DNA from: Acidobacteriota bacterium
GTDB lineage: Bacteria > Actinomycetota > Acidimicrobiia > Spongiisociales > UBA5794
Assembly: GCA_022562055.1 (NCBI GenBank)
Contig: JADFQA010000008.1
Location: forward strand, 24,327-88,326
Direction: 5' to 3'
DNA length: 64,000 nucleotides
The notes under the pieces are model-generated. The model did not search any database. It worked only from the letters and a program-made list of their open reading frames with translations, and had not been told where the DNA came from. Each line of letters begins with the position of its first letter. The stretch's first letter is position 1. The position numbers were made by a program, and so were the translations under genes. Below, one piece after another: positions 52,305 to 61,481 of this stretch.

Positions 52305-52316
52305 TAAGATTCGCTC
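52305..52316 (+). promoter_or_regulatory. Leaderless-type -10 for polA
   Basis: TAAGAT (52305-52310) lies 6 nt before the polA ATG, with no Shine-Dalgarno. Confidence 0.5.
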
Positions 52317-54953
52317 ATGCCAACGCTTGCGCTCATCGACGGACATTCGTTGGCCTACCGTGCGTTCTACGCACTTCCGGATACACTTGCGACCCCTGCC
52401 GGTCAGGTCACAAACGCCGTGTTCGGCTTTACGTCAATGCTCATCAAGCTCATTGACGAGGAGCGACCAGATGCGATTTGTGTTGCGTGGGATGTGCGCG
52501 GAGGCTCGTTTAGGAACGATCAATACCCGCAGTACAAGGCGCAGCGCCAGACACCCCCTGATCTCTTCATCCAGCAACTACCACTTATCGAAGAGGTGCT
52601 CGATTCGCTTGGGATTGCGCAGGTTAAAGCACCGGGGTACGAGGCTGACGATGTCCTCGCGACGCTAGCGACCCGCGCAATGGCGCAGGGATGGGAAGCG
52701 GTAGTCGTGACTGGCGACCGCGATGCGTTCCAACTCCCGGCGGACGGAATCCGTGTGATGTACACCCTGCGCGGCGTGTCAGACACCGCAGACGCTACCC
52801 CGCAATGGATACAGGATCGATACGGGGTGTCACCGGATCAATACCTCGACTACGCCGCGCTGCGCGGAGACAAGTCAGACAACCTGCCCGGAGTGCCGGG
52901 GGTCGGCGAAAAGACAGCCGCGAAACTCATCCAGTCCTATGGAAACCTCGAAGGGATCTACGAAAACCTCGATGACAACACGCCGAGGTTGAAACAGAAC
53001 CTCCTCGAAAACAAAGACAGGGCGTTTCTCAACAGGGACCTGATGCGCCTCGTTCGCGATGTGCCTGAGGTGACGGAGCTCGTTTTGGACTCCTTCATGT
53101 TCGGGGACTTCGAGAGGGAGGTCGCGAGGCGCGTGTTCGACGGCCTCGCGTTCTTGACGCTGTGGGACAGGCTGATCGCCATAGAGAGCGGTACCAGCCA
53201 GGTCGACACGATCGACGTGTCGATTCATACGGCCTCAGCGAGCGAGCTGGTAGAGATGGGATCGGCCCCGATCACTGTCGCGCTGGTACGCGACGCACAA
53301 GAGATTGTGGGCCTGGCCGCGATCGGGTCGGCCAACGTCTCCTTGTCGGCGCAGGTCGTGTGCAGTTTTGTGCCGCGGGATCTGTTCTCGGAGTTCGTCA
53401 GCGGTGCTCGCGCCGGTATTGTCGGTCACGACGTCAAGGAGCTAATCCGACTGTTTCTTGATGACGGTCTCGATGTTCCTGCGGTCGTGTTCGACACGGC
53501 GCTCGCGGCGTACTTGATCAACCCCGGGCAGCGGGTACCAACCCTAGAAGTCCTCGCCGAGCGCGAACTTTCGGTAGTGCTGGACCCGCTCGACGACGAC
53601 AACCAGCCGAGCCAGGGAGCATTCGACTTCGAAGGGAATGCGGGTCCCGATCTTGAGGCCGCCGGCCGAAGGGCGGTCGCGATCGCCGTGTTGTGGCCGC
53701 GTCAAGACAAGCTCATCGAGGAGCGCGGCGAGCACGAGTTGCTTGACACCATTGAACTCCCGCTCATTTCGATCCTTGCTCAGATGGAGCACGTGGGTAT
53801 AAAGATCGATACCGACTTCTTGCGTACATTCGGTGACGAACTCAGAAAACGTCTCGCCGATCTTGAGGCTGAAATCCATGAGTCAGCGGGTGGCCCGTTT
53901 AACGTCAACAGCACCGCGCAGCTTCGGGAAGTGCTGTTCGATCAGCTCGGGCTCCCGGTTCTCAAGAAGACGCCAAAGGGTGTTCCGTCGACGAACGCTG
54001 CGGTCTTGCAAAAACTTGAGGAGGCGCACCCGATCATTGGCGCCCTGTTGCAGTACCGGGAACTCGAAAAACTTCGCTCCACATACGTCGATGCATTGCT
54101 TCCACTTGTTGACCCCGACGGGCGAGTGCGAGGCACGTTCAATCAGATGGCAGCGGCAACGGGCCGTCTCTCGCAGGAATCGCCGAATCTGCAGAACATC
54201 CCCATCCGGTCCGCAGAGGGTCGACGGATCAGGCAAGCGTTCGTGGCTGAGGACGGATATCAGTTCGTTGTGGCCGACTACTCGCAAATCGAACTTCGAA
54301 TACTTGCCCACCTCTCCGGCGACTCGGGCATGGTGGCAGCTTTCGAATCTGGTGAGGACATCCACGCCGCAACCGCCGCACGGTTAAACGGCGTCGACCT
54401 CGCCAATGTGACGGGCGATATGCGTCGCCGAGCAAAGGCGGTCAATTTTGGCCTCCTCTACGGAATGGAGGCGTACGGTCTTGCACAGCGGCTCGAAATT
54501 TCTCGCGAAGAGGCGCAAGGCCAAATCGACGCGTACTTTGGACAGTTCCCCGAGGTGAAGAACTATCTCCAAGGCGTCGTGGCAGAAGCTTCGGCGTGTG
54601 GGTATACGACCACGATCCTCGGTCGGCGTCGGTATCTTCCGCAGCTCGCCTCGTCAAACTTTCGGGAGAGGCAGATGGGCGAGAGGATGGCCCGCAACGC
54701 ACCAATCCAAGGCTCGGCGGCCGACATCATGAAAAAGGCGATGGTCGAACTCGACGCTGCCCTCACAAGCGGTGGGTACACCGCTGAGATGCTGCTCCAG
54801 ATTCACGACGAGGTAGTTCTTGAAGTGTGCGACGCCGAAGTCAGCGACGTGCAAGAACTCACTGAAGCCGTTCTCAAGGACGTGGTAACGCTCGACGTGC
54901 CGCTCGACATCGACATGGTTGTTGGTCGAACACTCGCCGAGTGCAGCAAGTAG
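52317..54953 (+). CDS. polA: DNA polymerase I
   Basis: An 878-residue polymerase for primer removal and repair. The N-terminal 5'-3' exonuclease (LALIDGHSLAYRAFYALP ... YEADDVLATLATRA ... TGDRDAFQL ... GDKSDNLPGVPGVGEKTA) is complete. The middle 3'-5' exonuclease-like region lacks the usual DEDD acidic residues, so proofreading is probably absent, as in mycobacteria. Polymerase motifs A (DYSQIELRILAH), B (RRRAKAVNFGLLYGM) and C (QIHDEVVLEV) are intact. It has no Shine-Dalgarno and is probably leaderless. It splits the Tad locus. Confidence 0.96.
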   Translation: MPTLALIDGHSLAYRAFYALPDTLATPAGQVTNAVFGFTSMLIKLIDEERPDAICVAWDVRGGSFRNDQYPQYKAQRQTPPDLFIQQLPLIEEVLDSLGIAQVKAPGYEADDVLATLATRAMAQGWEAVVVTGDRDAFQLPADGIRVMYTLRGVSDTADATPQWIQDRYGVSPDQYLDYAALRGDKSDNLPGVPGVGEKTAAKLIQSYGNLEGIYENLDDNTPRLKQNLLENKDRAFLNRDLMRLVRDVPEVTELVLDSFMFGDFEREVARRVFDGLAFLTLWDRLIAIESGTSQVDTIDVSIHTASASELVEMGSAPITVALVRDAQEIVGLAAIGSANVSLSAQVVCSFVPRDLFSEFVSGARAGIVGHDVKELIRLFLDDGLDVPAVVFDTALAAYLINPGQRVPTLEVLAERELSVVLDPLDDDNQPSQGAFDFEGNAGPDLEAAGRRAVAIAVLWPRQDKLIEERGEHELLDTIELPLISILAQMEHVGIKIDTDFLRTFGDELRKRLADLEAEIHESAGGPFNVNSTAQLREVLFDQLGLPVLKKTPKGVPSTNAAVLQKLEEAHPIIGALLQYRELEKLRSTYVDALLPLVDPDGRVRGTFNQMAAATGRLSQESPNLQNIPIRSAEGRRIRQAFVAEDGYQFVVADYSQIELRILAHLSGDSGMVAAFESGEDIHAATAARLNGVDLANVTGDMRRRAKAVNFGLLYGMEAYGLAQRLEISREEAQGQIDAYFGQFPEVKNYLQGVVAEASACGYTTTILGRRRYLPQLASSNFRERQMGERMARNAPIQGSAADIMKKAMVELDAALTSGGYTAEMLLQIHDEVVLEVCDAEVSDVQELTEAVLKDVVTLDVPLDIDMVVGRTLAECSK

Positions 54954-54970
54954 CAGGAACTTTCGTTGCA

Positions 54971-55018
54971 CCCGCGCGGGCCTGCTGGGTTCCCCACCGG
55001 CGTTAAAACTGTTACGAT
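54971..55018 (+). promoter_or_regulatory. Palindrome and candidate promoter before rpsA
   Basis: CCCGCGCGGG (54971-54980) is a perfect 10-bp palindrome after polA. TACGAT (55013-55018) is a candidate -10, giving a leader of about 65 nt with GAAGGAG and GAGGAG sites before the rpsA start. Confidence 0.35.
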
Positions 55019-55089
55019 GCTCCCGCTCATCGGGCCGGTCTCCCGCGCCCGAAGGAGCAATCTTGAAAACGAGGAGTTGATGACCTGGC

Positions 55090-56742
55090 ATGGCCATCGA
55101 GAAGGACACCGAGCTCTCAGCAAAAGTTGAGACTCTTGACACAGCGGCGGAAGTCGTGACATCAGAAACGGAACATGTTGAGGACGCCACAGAGTCTGTA
55201 GAGGATCCTTCCTCTGCGACTGAAGATGGTGACGCGGCGACCGACAATCCCGTAACTGCCGAACCTGTAGAGGAGAAGGAATCCGCAACGGAAGAAGTCT
55301 CCGGGGCTAACGATTCGTCGCGGCAGGACTCTGTTTCCACGGATTCGGCCCCCACCGACAAGACCGCTGACGACGATGTCGCGCCGTCCACCGACCCCGC
55401 ACCAGCGGACGCTGCTGCGACGGACGAACCGGCTGCGGCGCCACGTCGCAAGGGCGTCGGTGAGCGCCCCGCGATCATGGCGCCTCGTGATGTGGGCGAC
55501 GTCGCTGATGACCTGAGCGCTGACGATTTTGCTGCGGCCGTGGAACGGACCGTGTTCGAGTTCAAGGAAGGCGACATCATCGCCGGGATCGTCGTGCGAG
55601 TAGACCCCGATGAAGCACTGGTCGACATCGGCTACAAGTCTGAGGGTGTCATACCTTCAAACGAACTTTCTATTCGCAACAACGCAAGTCCGTCGGACGT
55701 TGTATCCGTCGGTGACGAAATCGAAGCGCTTGTCCTGCAGAAGGAGGACGAGTCGGGGCGACTCGTTATGTCCAAAAAACGCGCCCAGTACGAACGCGCC
55801 TGGGGTCGTATCGAGGGCATCATGAATGCCGGCGAGGCCGTCTCCGGTCCGGTCATCGAGGTTGTCAAGGGAGGGTTGATCGTCGACATCGGGTTGCGAG
55901 GATTCCTGCCTGCATCGCTTGTGGACCTGCGTCGCGTCCGTGACTTGGCTCCGTACGTCGGCACTGAAATAGAGGCCAAAGTCATCGAACTCGACAAGAA
56001 CCGCAACAACGTGGTGCTCTCTCGTCGTGCTTATCTAGAGGAAGCGCAGGCCGAACAACGTCATGCGTTCCTGGCTGGACTCAACCACGGGGACATTCGA
56101 GAGGGGGTCGTGTCGTCAGTTGTTGCATTTGGCGCGTTTGTCGACTTAGGCGGCATGGACGGTTTGGTCCATGTTTCTGAGCTTTCCTGGCGTCACGTTT
56201 CACACCCTGGCGAGGTCGTTACCGTTGGTGACAAGGTCGACGTTCGCGTGCTTGAGGTCGATCGTGAGCGGGAGCGGATCTCGCTGTCTATTCGGCAGAC
56301 TAAGGAGGATCCGTGGGAAGAATTCGCCCGCAGCGCCTCCGTCGGTTCGATCGTGGACGGCAAAATCACCAAGACGGTTCCGTTTGGAGCGTTCGTCTCG
56401 GTGGGCGACGGTGTCGAAGGGCTGGTGCATGTGTCTGAAATTGCCGTCCATCACGTCGAGCGTCCCGAGATGGAACTTTCCATCGGCGCCGAAGTGAAGG
56501 TAAAGGTCACCGAGATTGATGCCGAAAGACGACGGGTGAGCCTATCCATAAAGCAGGCGCTTCCTGAATGGGAAGAGCGTTCGGCACAGTGGAAAGAGCA
56601 GCGAAGGAGCGGCGGTGGCCGACCACGACGACAGGAATTTCAGCGGGAAGACGAGGCTCCAAGCGAGCTGTCGTTCAACGCGGACTCCTCACTCGAGGCG
56701 ATTCTCGCGCAACTCAAAGAGAAGGGGATCGGTCGCTCCTAG
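55090..56742 (+). CDS. rpsA: 30S ribosomal protein S1 with acidic N-terminal extension
   Basis: A 550-residue RNA-binding protein that brings mRNA to the 30S subunit. Residues 1-120 are a low-complexity acidic Glu/Asp/Thr/Ser/Ala stretch; four S1 domains follow (about 160-230, 245-315, 330-400 and 415-485; for example GAFVDLGGMDGLVHVSELSW), then a basic tail. Four repeats is the usual number for actinobacteria. No earlier in-frame start exists (TGA at 55081). The strong GAGGAG lies 13 nt before this ATG, and a 16-codon out-of-frame ATG lies closer, so initiation is unusual. Confidence 0.92.
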   Translation: MAIEKDTELSAKVETLDTAAEVVTSETEHVEDATESVEDPSSATEDGDAATDNPVTAEPVEEKESATEEVSGANDSSRQDSVSTDSAPTDKTADDDVAPSTDPAPADAAATDEPAAAPRRKGVGERPAIMAPRDVGDVADDLSADDFAAAVERTVFEFKEGDIIAGIVVRVDPDEALVDIGYKSEGVIPSNELSIRNNASPSDVVSVGDEIEALVLQKEDESGRLVMSKKRAQYERAWGRIEGIMNAGEAVSGPVIEVVKGGLIVDIGLRGFLPASLVDLRRVRDLAPYVGTEIEAKVIELDKNRNNVVLSRRAYLEEAQAEQRHAFLAGLNHGDIREGVVSSVVAFGAFVDLGGMDGLVHVSELSWRHVSHPGEVVTVGDKVDVRVLEVDRERERISLSIRQTKEDPWEEFARSASVGSIVDGKITKTVPFGAFVSVGDGVEGLVHVSEIAVHHVERPEMELSIGAEVKVKVTEIDAERRRVSLSIKQALPEWEERSAQWKEQRRSGGGRPRRQEFQREDEAPSELSFNADSSLEAILAQLKEKGIGRS

Positions 56743-56861
56743 CGGTCGCCCCTCTCCGCAAGCTCTAGCCGTGTGTGGTGGGCGATTCTCACTATCAACG
56801 GTTGGGTGCAATGGTGTGGCTCGTGGAGCCGTGTTCTGCACACTAAGAAGGGTTGACTGAC

Positions 56862-57833
56862 ATGGGGAAGCGTACACTGGTACTTGTGATCGCTCTGGGA
56901 CTCGCTGCTGGATCGGCGTTCTTGATCTGGCGATACCTCACCTCTGTCGAGGATGACCTCCGCGGAGACCTAGAAACTGTTGTTGTGTTACGCGCAACCG
57001 AGCGAATCGCTGCCGGCACCACTGGTGAAGAAGCAAAAGCGCTGATCGGGCAGGGTACGGCTGTCGCCGGTGACATCGCGTTTGAAGGGTCACAGATCCT
57101 CTGTCTCGGCGCTGCGAACAATTCCTCGGCCACGGTGTGTGACCAGAACCCGCGCGATCTTGACGTTGCACTCGACGGCAAACTCGCAGTTGGACCGATA
57201 TCCAAGGGACAGCTCATCACGAGCGAGATGTTTGTTACTCCGGCTGAGTTGAACTCCACCTATCTGAGCGAAGCAGTTGGCGCTAATCAAGTCGCGATTG
57301 CGGTCCGTCTCGACGACGAGAGCGGGGTCGGTGGCTTCATTCGGCCAGGCGACCATGTCAACCTGCTCGCGTCAGCCGCAGTGGACATCAGCTCCCTCGT
57401 AGAGCTTTACAAGGACCCCGAGTTGCGCGAACTCATCACCGGTGTTGCACCGGATCCGAACCCGCCAACCACATTTGGTGAAGGTGAAAGTGTCGATACT
57501 GTTACGAGCTTTGTCGAGACGTTCCCAACGACCATCAATTTTACTCAGACAGTGTTGCAGGATCTCGAGGTCATCGCCGTTGGCCCTGACACGATCATTG
57601 ACCCTTTGGGACTCGGCCTTGAACCGCAACTGTCCCAGGTTGTCATCCTTCTTGTCACCCCGGAACAGGCTGAGGAAATCGAGTTCTCTAAGCAGTACAC
57701 CGCGGTGACTCTGACACTTTTGCCTGGCGAGGCTGCCTACAATGAATTCGAGGCACCGGGGGTTGTCATTGACGACCTGTTCGACCTCCTTGATAGAATC
57801 CAAGAGCAGATAGAGGCGTCCTTTGGCTCCTGA
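56862..57833 (+). CDS. cpaB: Flp pilus assembly protein CpaB/RcpC
   Basis: A 323-residue protein anchored by an N-terminal membrane helix (about 5-24), followed by SAF domains (VVLRATERIAAGTTGEEAKALIGQG; AVGPISKGQLITSEMF) and the RcpC/CpaB core (VAIAVRLDDESGVGGFIRPGDHVNLLAS). In diderms CpaB works with the secretin; in single-membrane actinobacteria it is presumed to support the pilus at the cell wall. ATG with AGAAGGG upstream is preferred to a TTG three codons earlier. It heads the second half of the Tad locus, 119 bp after rpsA. Confidence 0.88.
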   Translation: MGKRTLVLVIALGLAAGSAFLIWRYLTSVEDDLRGDLETVVVLRATERIAAGTTGEEAKALIGQGTAVAGDIAFEGSQILCLGAANNSSATVCDQNPRDLDVALDGKLAVGPISKGQLITSEMFVTPAELNSTYLSEAVGANQVAIAVRLDDESGVGGFIRPGDHVNLLASAAVDISSLVELYKDPELRELITGVAPDPNPPTTFGEGESVDTVTSFVETFPTTINFTQTVLQDLEVIAVGPDTIIDPLGLGLEPQLSQVVILLVTPEQAEEIEFSKQYTAVTLTLLPGEAAYNEFEAPGVVIDDLFDLLDRIQEQIEASFGS

Positions 57834-59007
57834 TAATGAGCCTATCTCCGTACTGATAGTTGACGGTGACGATCGTTTTGTCGCAGACACGACGAAACTT
57901 CTCGACGGCAACAAGGTGTACGTTGCGCGCAACATGTCTGACGCGCAGCGCCGATTGCTCGAAGAGAACATCGGTGTCGCGATCGTTGGACCGTCGTTTG
58001 CGCACGAGAACGGAGTGTCTGAAACATCTGCTCTCTTCGACGTCCGACCAACACTTCCGATCGTTCTGGCGACTCAATCAATGACGACGGATCTGCTTCG
58101 GTCGGCGCTGCGCTCTGGAATCAAAGACGTTCTCGATATACCGTTGACCATTGCAAAACTTGAGGAAGCGTTCGAGACGGTCGCGCTTGCCGACAAGAGG
58201 ACTGCTGGCGGACCCACGCGATCGAGCATCGGGCGCGTCGTGACGATTATGTCTCCCAAAGGCGGCGCCGGCAAGACCATGACAGCGACGAATGTTGCCC
58301 TGGCTATTGCCAAGTGGATAGGGCCGGAACGGGTCGTGATCCTCGACGCTGACTTGCAGTTTGGCGACGTTTGCATTTGTTTGCAGATTGACCCGACGCA
58401 CACGATTGTCGATGTCGCTCGTGACATCGACAAGCTCGATGAACCACTTCTTGAGTCGCTGTTGGCGACACATGAGTCGGGGATGCGAGTGTTGTCCGGT
58501 CCGCTAGAGCCGTCTCTAGCCGACGAAATTTCAACACAGGTGATCGTGAAGACGATCGGCATGTTGAAGAGAATGTTCGACTACATCATCATTGACACGG
58601 CGCCGTTCCTCGATGAACCGGTGCTCTCGATCCTCGAGCGTTCAGACGATGTGCTGCTCGTTGTAGACATGGATCTTCCGTCCGTCAAAAACTCGAAGCT
58701 CGCTCTCGAAACGCTTCGACTCATCAAGTTTCCTTTCGGGAAGATCAAGCTTGTGCTCAACAGGGTGAATTCGAAGGCTCGATTGGATGTCGGCGAGCTT
58801 GAGATTTCGTTGGGGCTTAACGTGATGGCAGCAATTTCGTCGGACAAGCTCGTACCCCGTGCCGTCAACGAGGGTGTGCCCGTAGTGTCGCTGTATCCGA
58901 GGTCGAGAGTCGCGAGAGACCTTCGCGGTGTTGCCCGGCTTGTGATTTCAGAAGATCGTATCCAAGATACTGAAGATGCGCCGACGAAAGGCCGATGGTT
59001 TAGCTGA
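57823..59007 (+). CDS. cpaE: Flp pilus assembly ATPase CpaE (MinD/ParA family)
   Basis: A 394-residue protein. Residues 1-120 form a receiver-like domain without the full set of phosphorylation residues. The C-terminal domain is a deviant-Walker ATPase: KGGAGKTMTATN (lysine 151), VILDADLQFGD, and DYIIIDTAPFLDEP. It positions the pilus machinery in other species. The TTG start is supported by GAGG 5 nt upstream and by overlap with the cpaB stop; no ATG is suitably placed. Confidence 0.88.
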   Translation: MAPDNEPISVLIVDGDDRFVADTTKLLDGNKVYVARNMSDAQRRLLEENIGVAIVGPSFAHENGVSETSALFDVRPTLPIVLATQSMTTDLLRSALRSGIKDVLDIPLTIAKLEEAFETVALADKRTAGGPTRSSIGRVVTIMSPKGGAGKTMTATNVALAIAKWIGPERVVILDADLQFGDVCICLQIDPTHTIVDVARDIDKLDEPLLESLLATHESGMRVLSGPLEPSLADEISTQVIVKTIGMLKRMFDYIIIDTAPFLDEPVLSILERSDDVLLVVDMDLPSVKNSKLALETLRLIKFPFGKIKLVLNRVNSKARLDVGELEISLGLNVMAAISSDKLVPRAVNEGVPVVSLYPRSRVARDLRGVARLVISEDRIQDTEDAPTKGRWFS

Positions 59008-59013
59008 CAGTCG

Positions 59014-59056
59014 CACCGCTTGCGGTGAGGTTGCGAGGTGGGAACTCCACGTGGAG
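59014..59056 (+). promoter_or_regulatory. Two hairpins between cpaE and cpaF
   Basis: CACCGC-TT-GCGGTG (59014-59027) and the palindrome CTCCACGTGGAG (59045-59056, extendable with GGG/CCC) lie just before the GAGGAG site of cpaF. They may set message stability or attenuation within the operon. There is no T-run. Confidence 0.4.
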
Positions 59057-59076
59057 CCCCGTAGAGGAGAACAAAA

Positions 59077-60429
59077 ATGAGCCTTGCCGATAGGGTAAAA
59101 GCGGCAAAAGCCGACGAGGAACCGTCTGACGGTCAGCGCACCGAAATGCGCCAAGACCTGCGTCGCAAGCTTCACTACAAAGTTGTTGAAGGTCTCGGAC
59201 CGACGCTTTACGACCAACACATGAGCGACGCGGAACTCAAGCTCCGCGTGATGGAAATGCTCGAGTGGGCGCTCGATCAAGAAGAGTCTGTGCCACTGTC
59301 GCGTCCTGACCGGTTGCAACTTCTGCAAGAAATCGCGGACGACGTCCTCGGTTACGGCCCGATCGACCCGTTCCTTTCTGATGCGACGATCACAGAAATC
59401 ATGGTCAACGGTCCGTACCACGTGTGGGTTGAAAAGGCCGGCAAGCTGTCGCTGACCGATGTCAAGTTTGTTGACTCGAACCATCTTGAGCGCATCATTG
59501 AGAAGATTGTGGGACAAGTCGGACGGCGCATTGATGAGGCCACCCCGATGGTTGATGCTCGGTTGCCTGATGGTTCGCGGGTAAACGCAGTAATCCATCC
59601 GCTCGCAATCGGTGGTCCGTTTCTCACCATTAGAAAATTCGCCGTCGACCCGTTCACCTCTGATGACCTCATTTCGATGGGAACGTTCTCTGACCAGGTC
59701 GCGGGCTTTGTGCGCAGATGTGTGCAGGGGAGATTGAACATTATCGTGTCCGGTTCTACCGGTTCTGGTAAAACGACGTTGCTCAATGTGCTCTCAAGCT
59801 ACATTCCAGATTCTGATCGGATTGTCACCATCGAGGACGCCGCCGAGCTTCGGTTAAATCAACGCCACGTTCTGTCGCTTGAGTCGCGCCCTTCCAACCT
59901 TGAGGGCAAGGGCGAGGTGTCCATTCGGGATCTGGTGCGCAACACCTTGCGTATGCGTCCTGATCGAATCATTGTCGGTGAGGTTCGTGGCGGCGAAGCC
60001 CTCGACATGTTGCAGGCCATGAACACAGGCCACGATGGCTCGTTGACGACGATCCACTCGAACGCTCCACGCGACACGCTCGCCCGCATCGAGACGATGG
60101 TGTTGATGTCCGGCATGGATCTGCCGATCCGGGCAATTCGCGAACAAGTCGCCTCGGCGATAGATCTCATCGTCCATCTGCGGAGGCTTCGAGACGGGAC
60201 TCGAAGGGTGACCCACGTCACTGAGGTTGTCGGCATGGAGGGTGAGATCATCACAACGCAGGATCTCTTCCTCTTCGATTTCGGGATGGGCGTTGATGGA
60301 GAAGGCAAGTACCTGGGTCGACTGAAGGCAACCGGCATCCGCCCATCGTTCAGCGATTCGCTTGCCAACTACGGCATCCAACTCCCGGCGGACCTCTTTG
60401 CTCCCGAAGCGTTTGCGAGGCGGGAATAG
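59077..60429 (+). CDS. cpaF: Tad secretion ATPase CpaF/TadA
   Basis: A 450-residue GspE-family hexameric ATPase that powers Flp pilus assembly from the cytoplasmic face. It has the N-terminal CpaF helical domain ([21 protein letters not shown]), Walker A in [15 protein letters not shown], the Asp box [11 protein letters not shown], Walker B in [14 protein letters not shown], and the His box [20 protein letters not shown] precedes the ATG. The stop overlaps the tadB GTG. Confidence 0.95.
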   Translation: MSLADRVKAAKADEEPSDGQRTEMRQDLRRKLHYKVVEGLGPTLYDQHMSDAELKLRVMEMLEWALDQEESVPLSRPDRLQLLQEIADDVLGYGPIDPFLSDATITEIMVNGPYHVWVEKAGKLSLTDVKFVDSNHLERIIEKIVGQVGRRIDEATPMVDARLPDGSRVNAVIHPLAIGGPFLTIRKFAVDPFTSDDLISMGTFSDQVAGFVRRCVQGRLNIIVSGSTGSGKTTLLNVLSSYIPDSDRIVTIEDAAELRLNQRHVLSLESRPSNLEGKGEVSIRDLVRNTLRMRPDRIIVGEVRGGEALDMLQAMNTGHDGSLTTIHSNAPRDTLARIETMVLMSGMDLPIRAIREQVASAIDLIVHLRRLRDGTRRVTHVTEVVGMEGEIITTQDLFLFDFGMGVDGEGKYLGRLKATGIRPSFSDSLANYGIQLPADLFAPEAFARRE

Positions 60430-61481
60430 TGAAGAAGCGGTTCGTCTCAGCCGGGATCGTCGTCGGCGCAGTCGTGGTATCTGCATCACCGGCGTTCGCT
60501 GCCGAGTCGGCGTCGGCGCCCACGAGGACCGCGCTGGTTGGCGCGGTGGTTGGCATTGGCCTTGCAGTCGGGCTGTTCGTATGGATTCTGTTCGGTCCAA
60601 ACTCGGCCGTCGAACGAGATATTCAACGTCGACTCGCAACTTATACGGACACCAACGTCGAGACATCCATCTGGACACGGATACCGATTCTCGGGAGGTT
60701 TGCAAGATCAGCCGAGGACGCTGCAGCCTCGCGAGGCGCTACCGGAATGATCGAGACCGCGTTAGAACAGGCGGACCTTCCACTGCGCCCCGGTGAGGCG
60801 ATCGTCGGCATGGTGGGGCTCAGCGCCGCCGTGGCGGCGATTGTCGCCATCCTGGCGGGTTCCCTTGTGACGGGTGTCGTTGCCGGCGCGTTTGTGCTGT
60901 TGATTGCGGTCGGTCTCGTCCGTGGCATTGCGACCAGGCAGAGGAAAAAGTTCGTCAACCAGCTGCCGGACACCCTCAACCTGATTTCGACATCGCTGCG
61001 AGCAGGGTATTCGCTGCTGCAAGCCGTGGAGGTTGTTAGTCAGGAGGCATCGGAGCCGACGGGGCGAGAATTCGCGAGGGCGATCACCGAGACCCGTCTC
61101 GGCCGTCCACCGATCGAGGCGTTGAAGGACGTTGCCATGAGGATGGAGTCGGTGGACTTTGACTGGGCGGTGCTTGCCATGAACATCCAACGTGAGGTTG
61201 GTGGCAACCTTGCCGAAGTCCTCCAGACCGCTGCCGAAACGATGGTGCAACGCAACAGATTACGTCGAGAGATGAAAGCATTGACTGCTGAGGGACGTAT
61301 CTCGGCAATTGTCCTTGGTGGTATGCCGTTTGGACTCTTCTTCTTTTTGTTCGCCACCAATCGATCGTACATGCAACCGTTGATCGACTCGACTCCCGGT
61401 CGGATCGCACTGGGCAGCGCAGTGGTGTTGCTGCTTCTCGGTATTGTATGGCTCAACAAAATCGTACGGGTGGAGGTCTAA
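60429..61481 (+). CDS. tadB: Flp pilus membrane protein TadB
   Basis: A 350-residue T2SF-type platform protein. An unusual N-terminus looks like a cleavable signal (MKKRFVSAGIVVGAVVVSAS followed by PAFAAES, an A-x-A site), then a membrane helix at about 35-55, a pair of helices near 115-165, the cytoplasmic T2SF domain (NQLPDTLNLISTSLRAGYSLLQAVEVV) and a last pair near 290-345. It partners TadC at the base of the pilus. GTG overlaps cpaF; TAATG links to tadC. Confidence 0.9.
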   Translation: MKKRFVSAGIVVGAVVVSASPAFAAESASAPTRTALVGAVVGIGLAVGLFVWILFGPNSAVERDIQRRLATYTDTNVETSIWTRIPILGRFARSAEDAAASRGATGMIETALEQADLPLRPGEAIVGMVGLSAAVAAIVAILAGSLVTGVVAGAFVLLIAVGLVRGIATRQRKKFVNQLPDTLNLISTSLRAGYSLLQAVEVVSQEASEPTGREFARAITETRLGRPPIEALKDVAMRMESVDFDWAVLAMNIQREVGGNLAEVLQTAAETMVQRNRLRREMKALTAEGRISAIVLGGMPFGLFFFLFATNRSYMQPLIDSTPGRIALGSAVVLLLLGIVWLNKIVRVEV

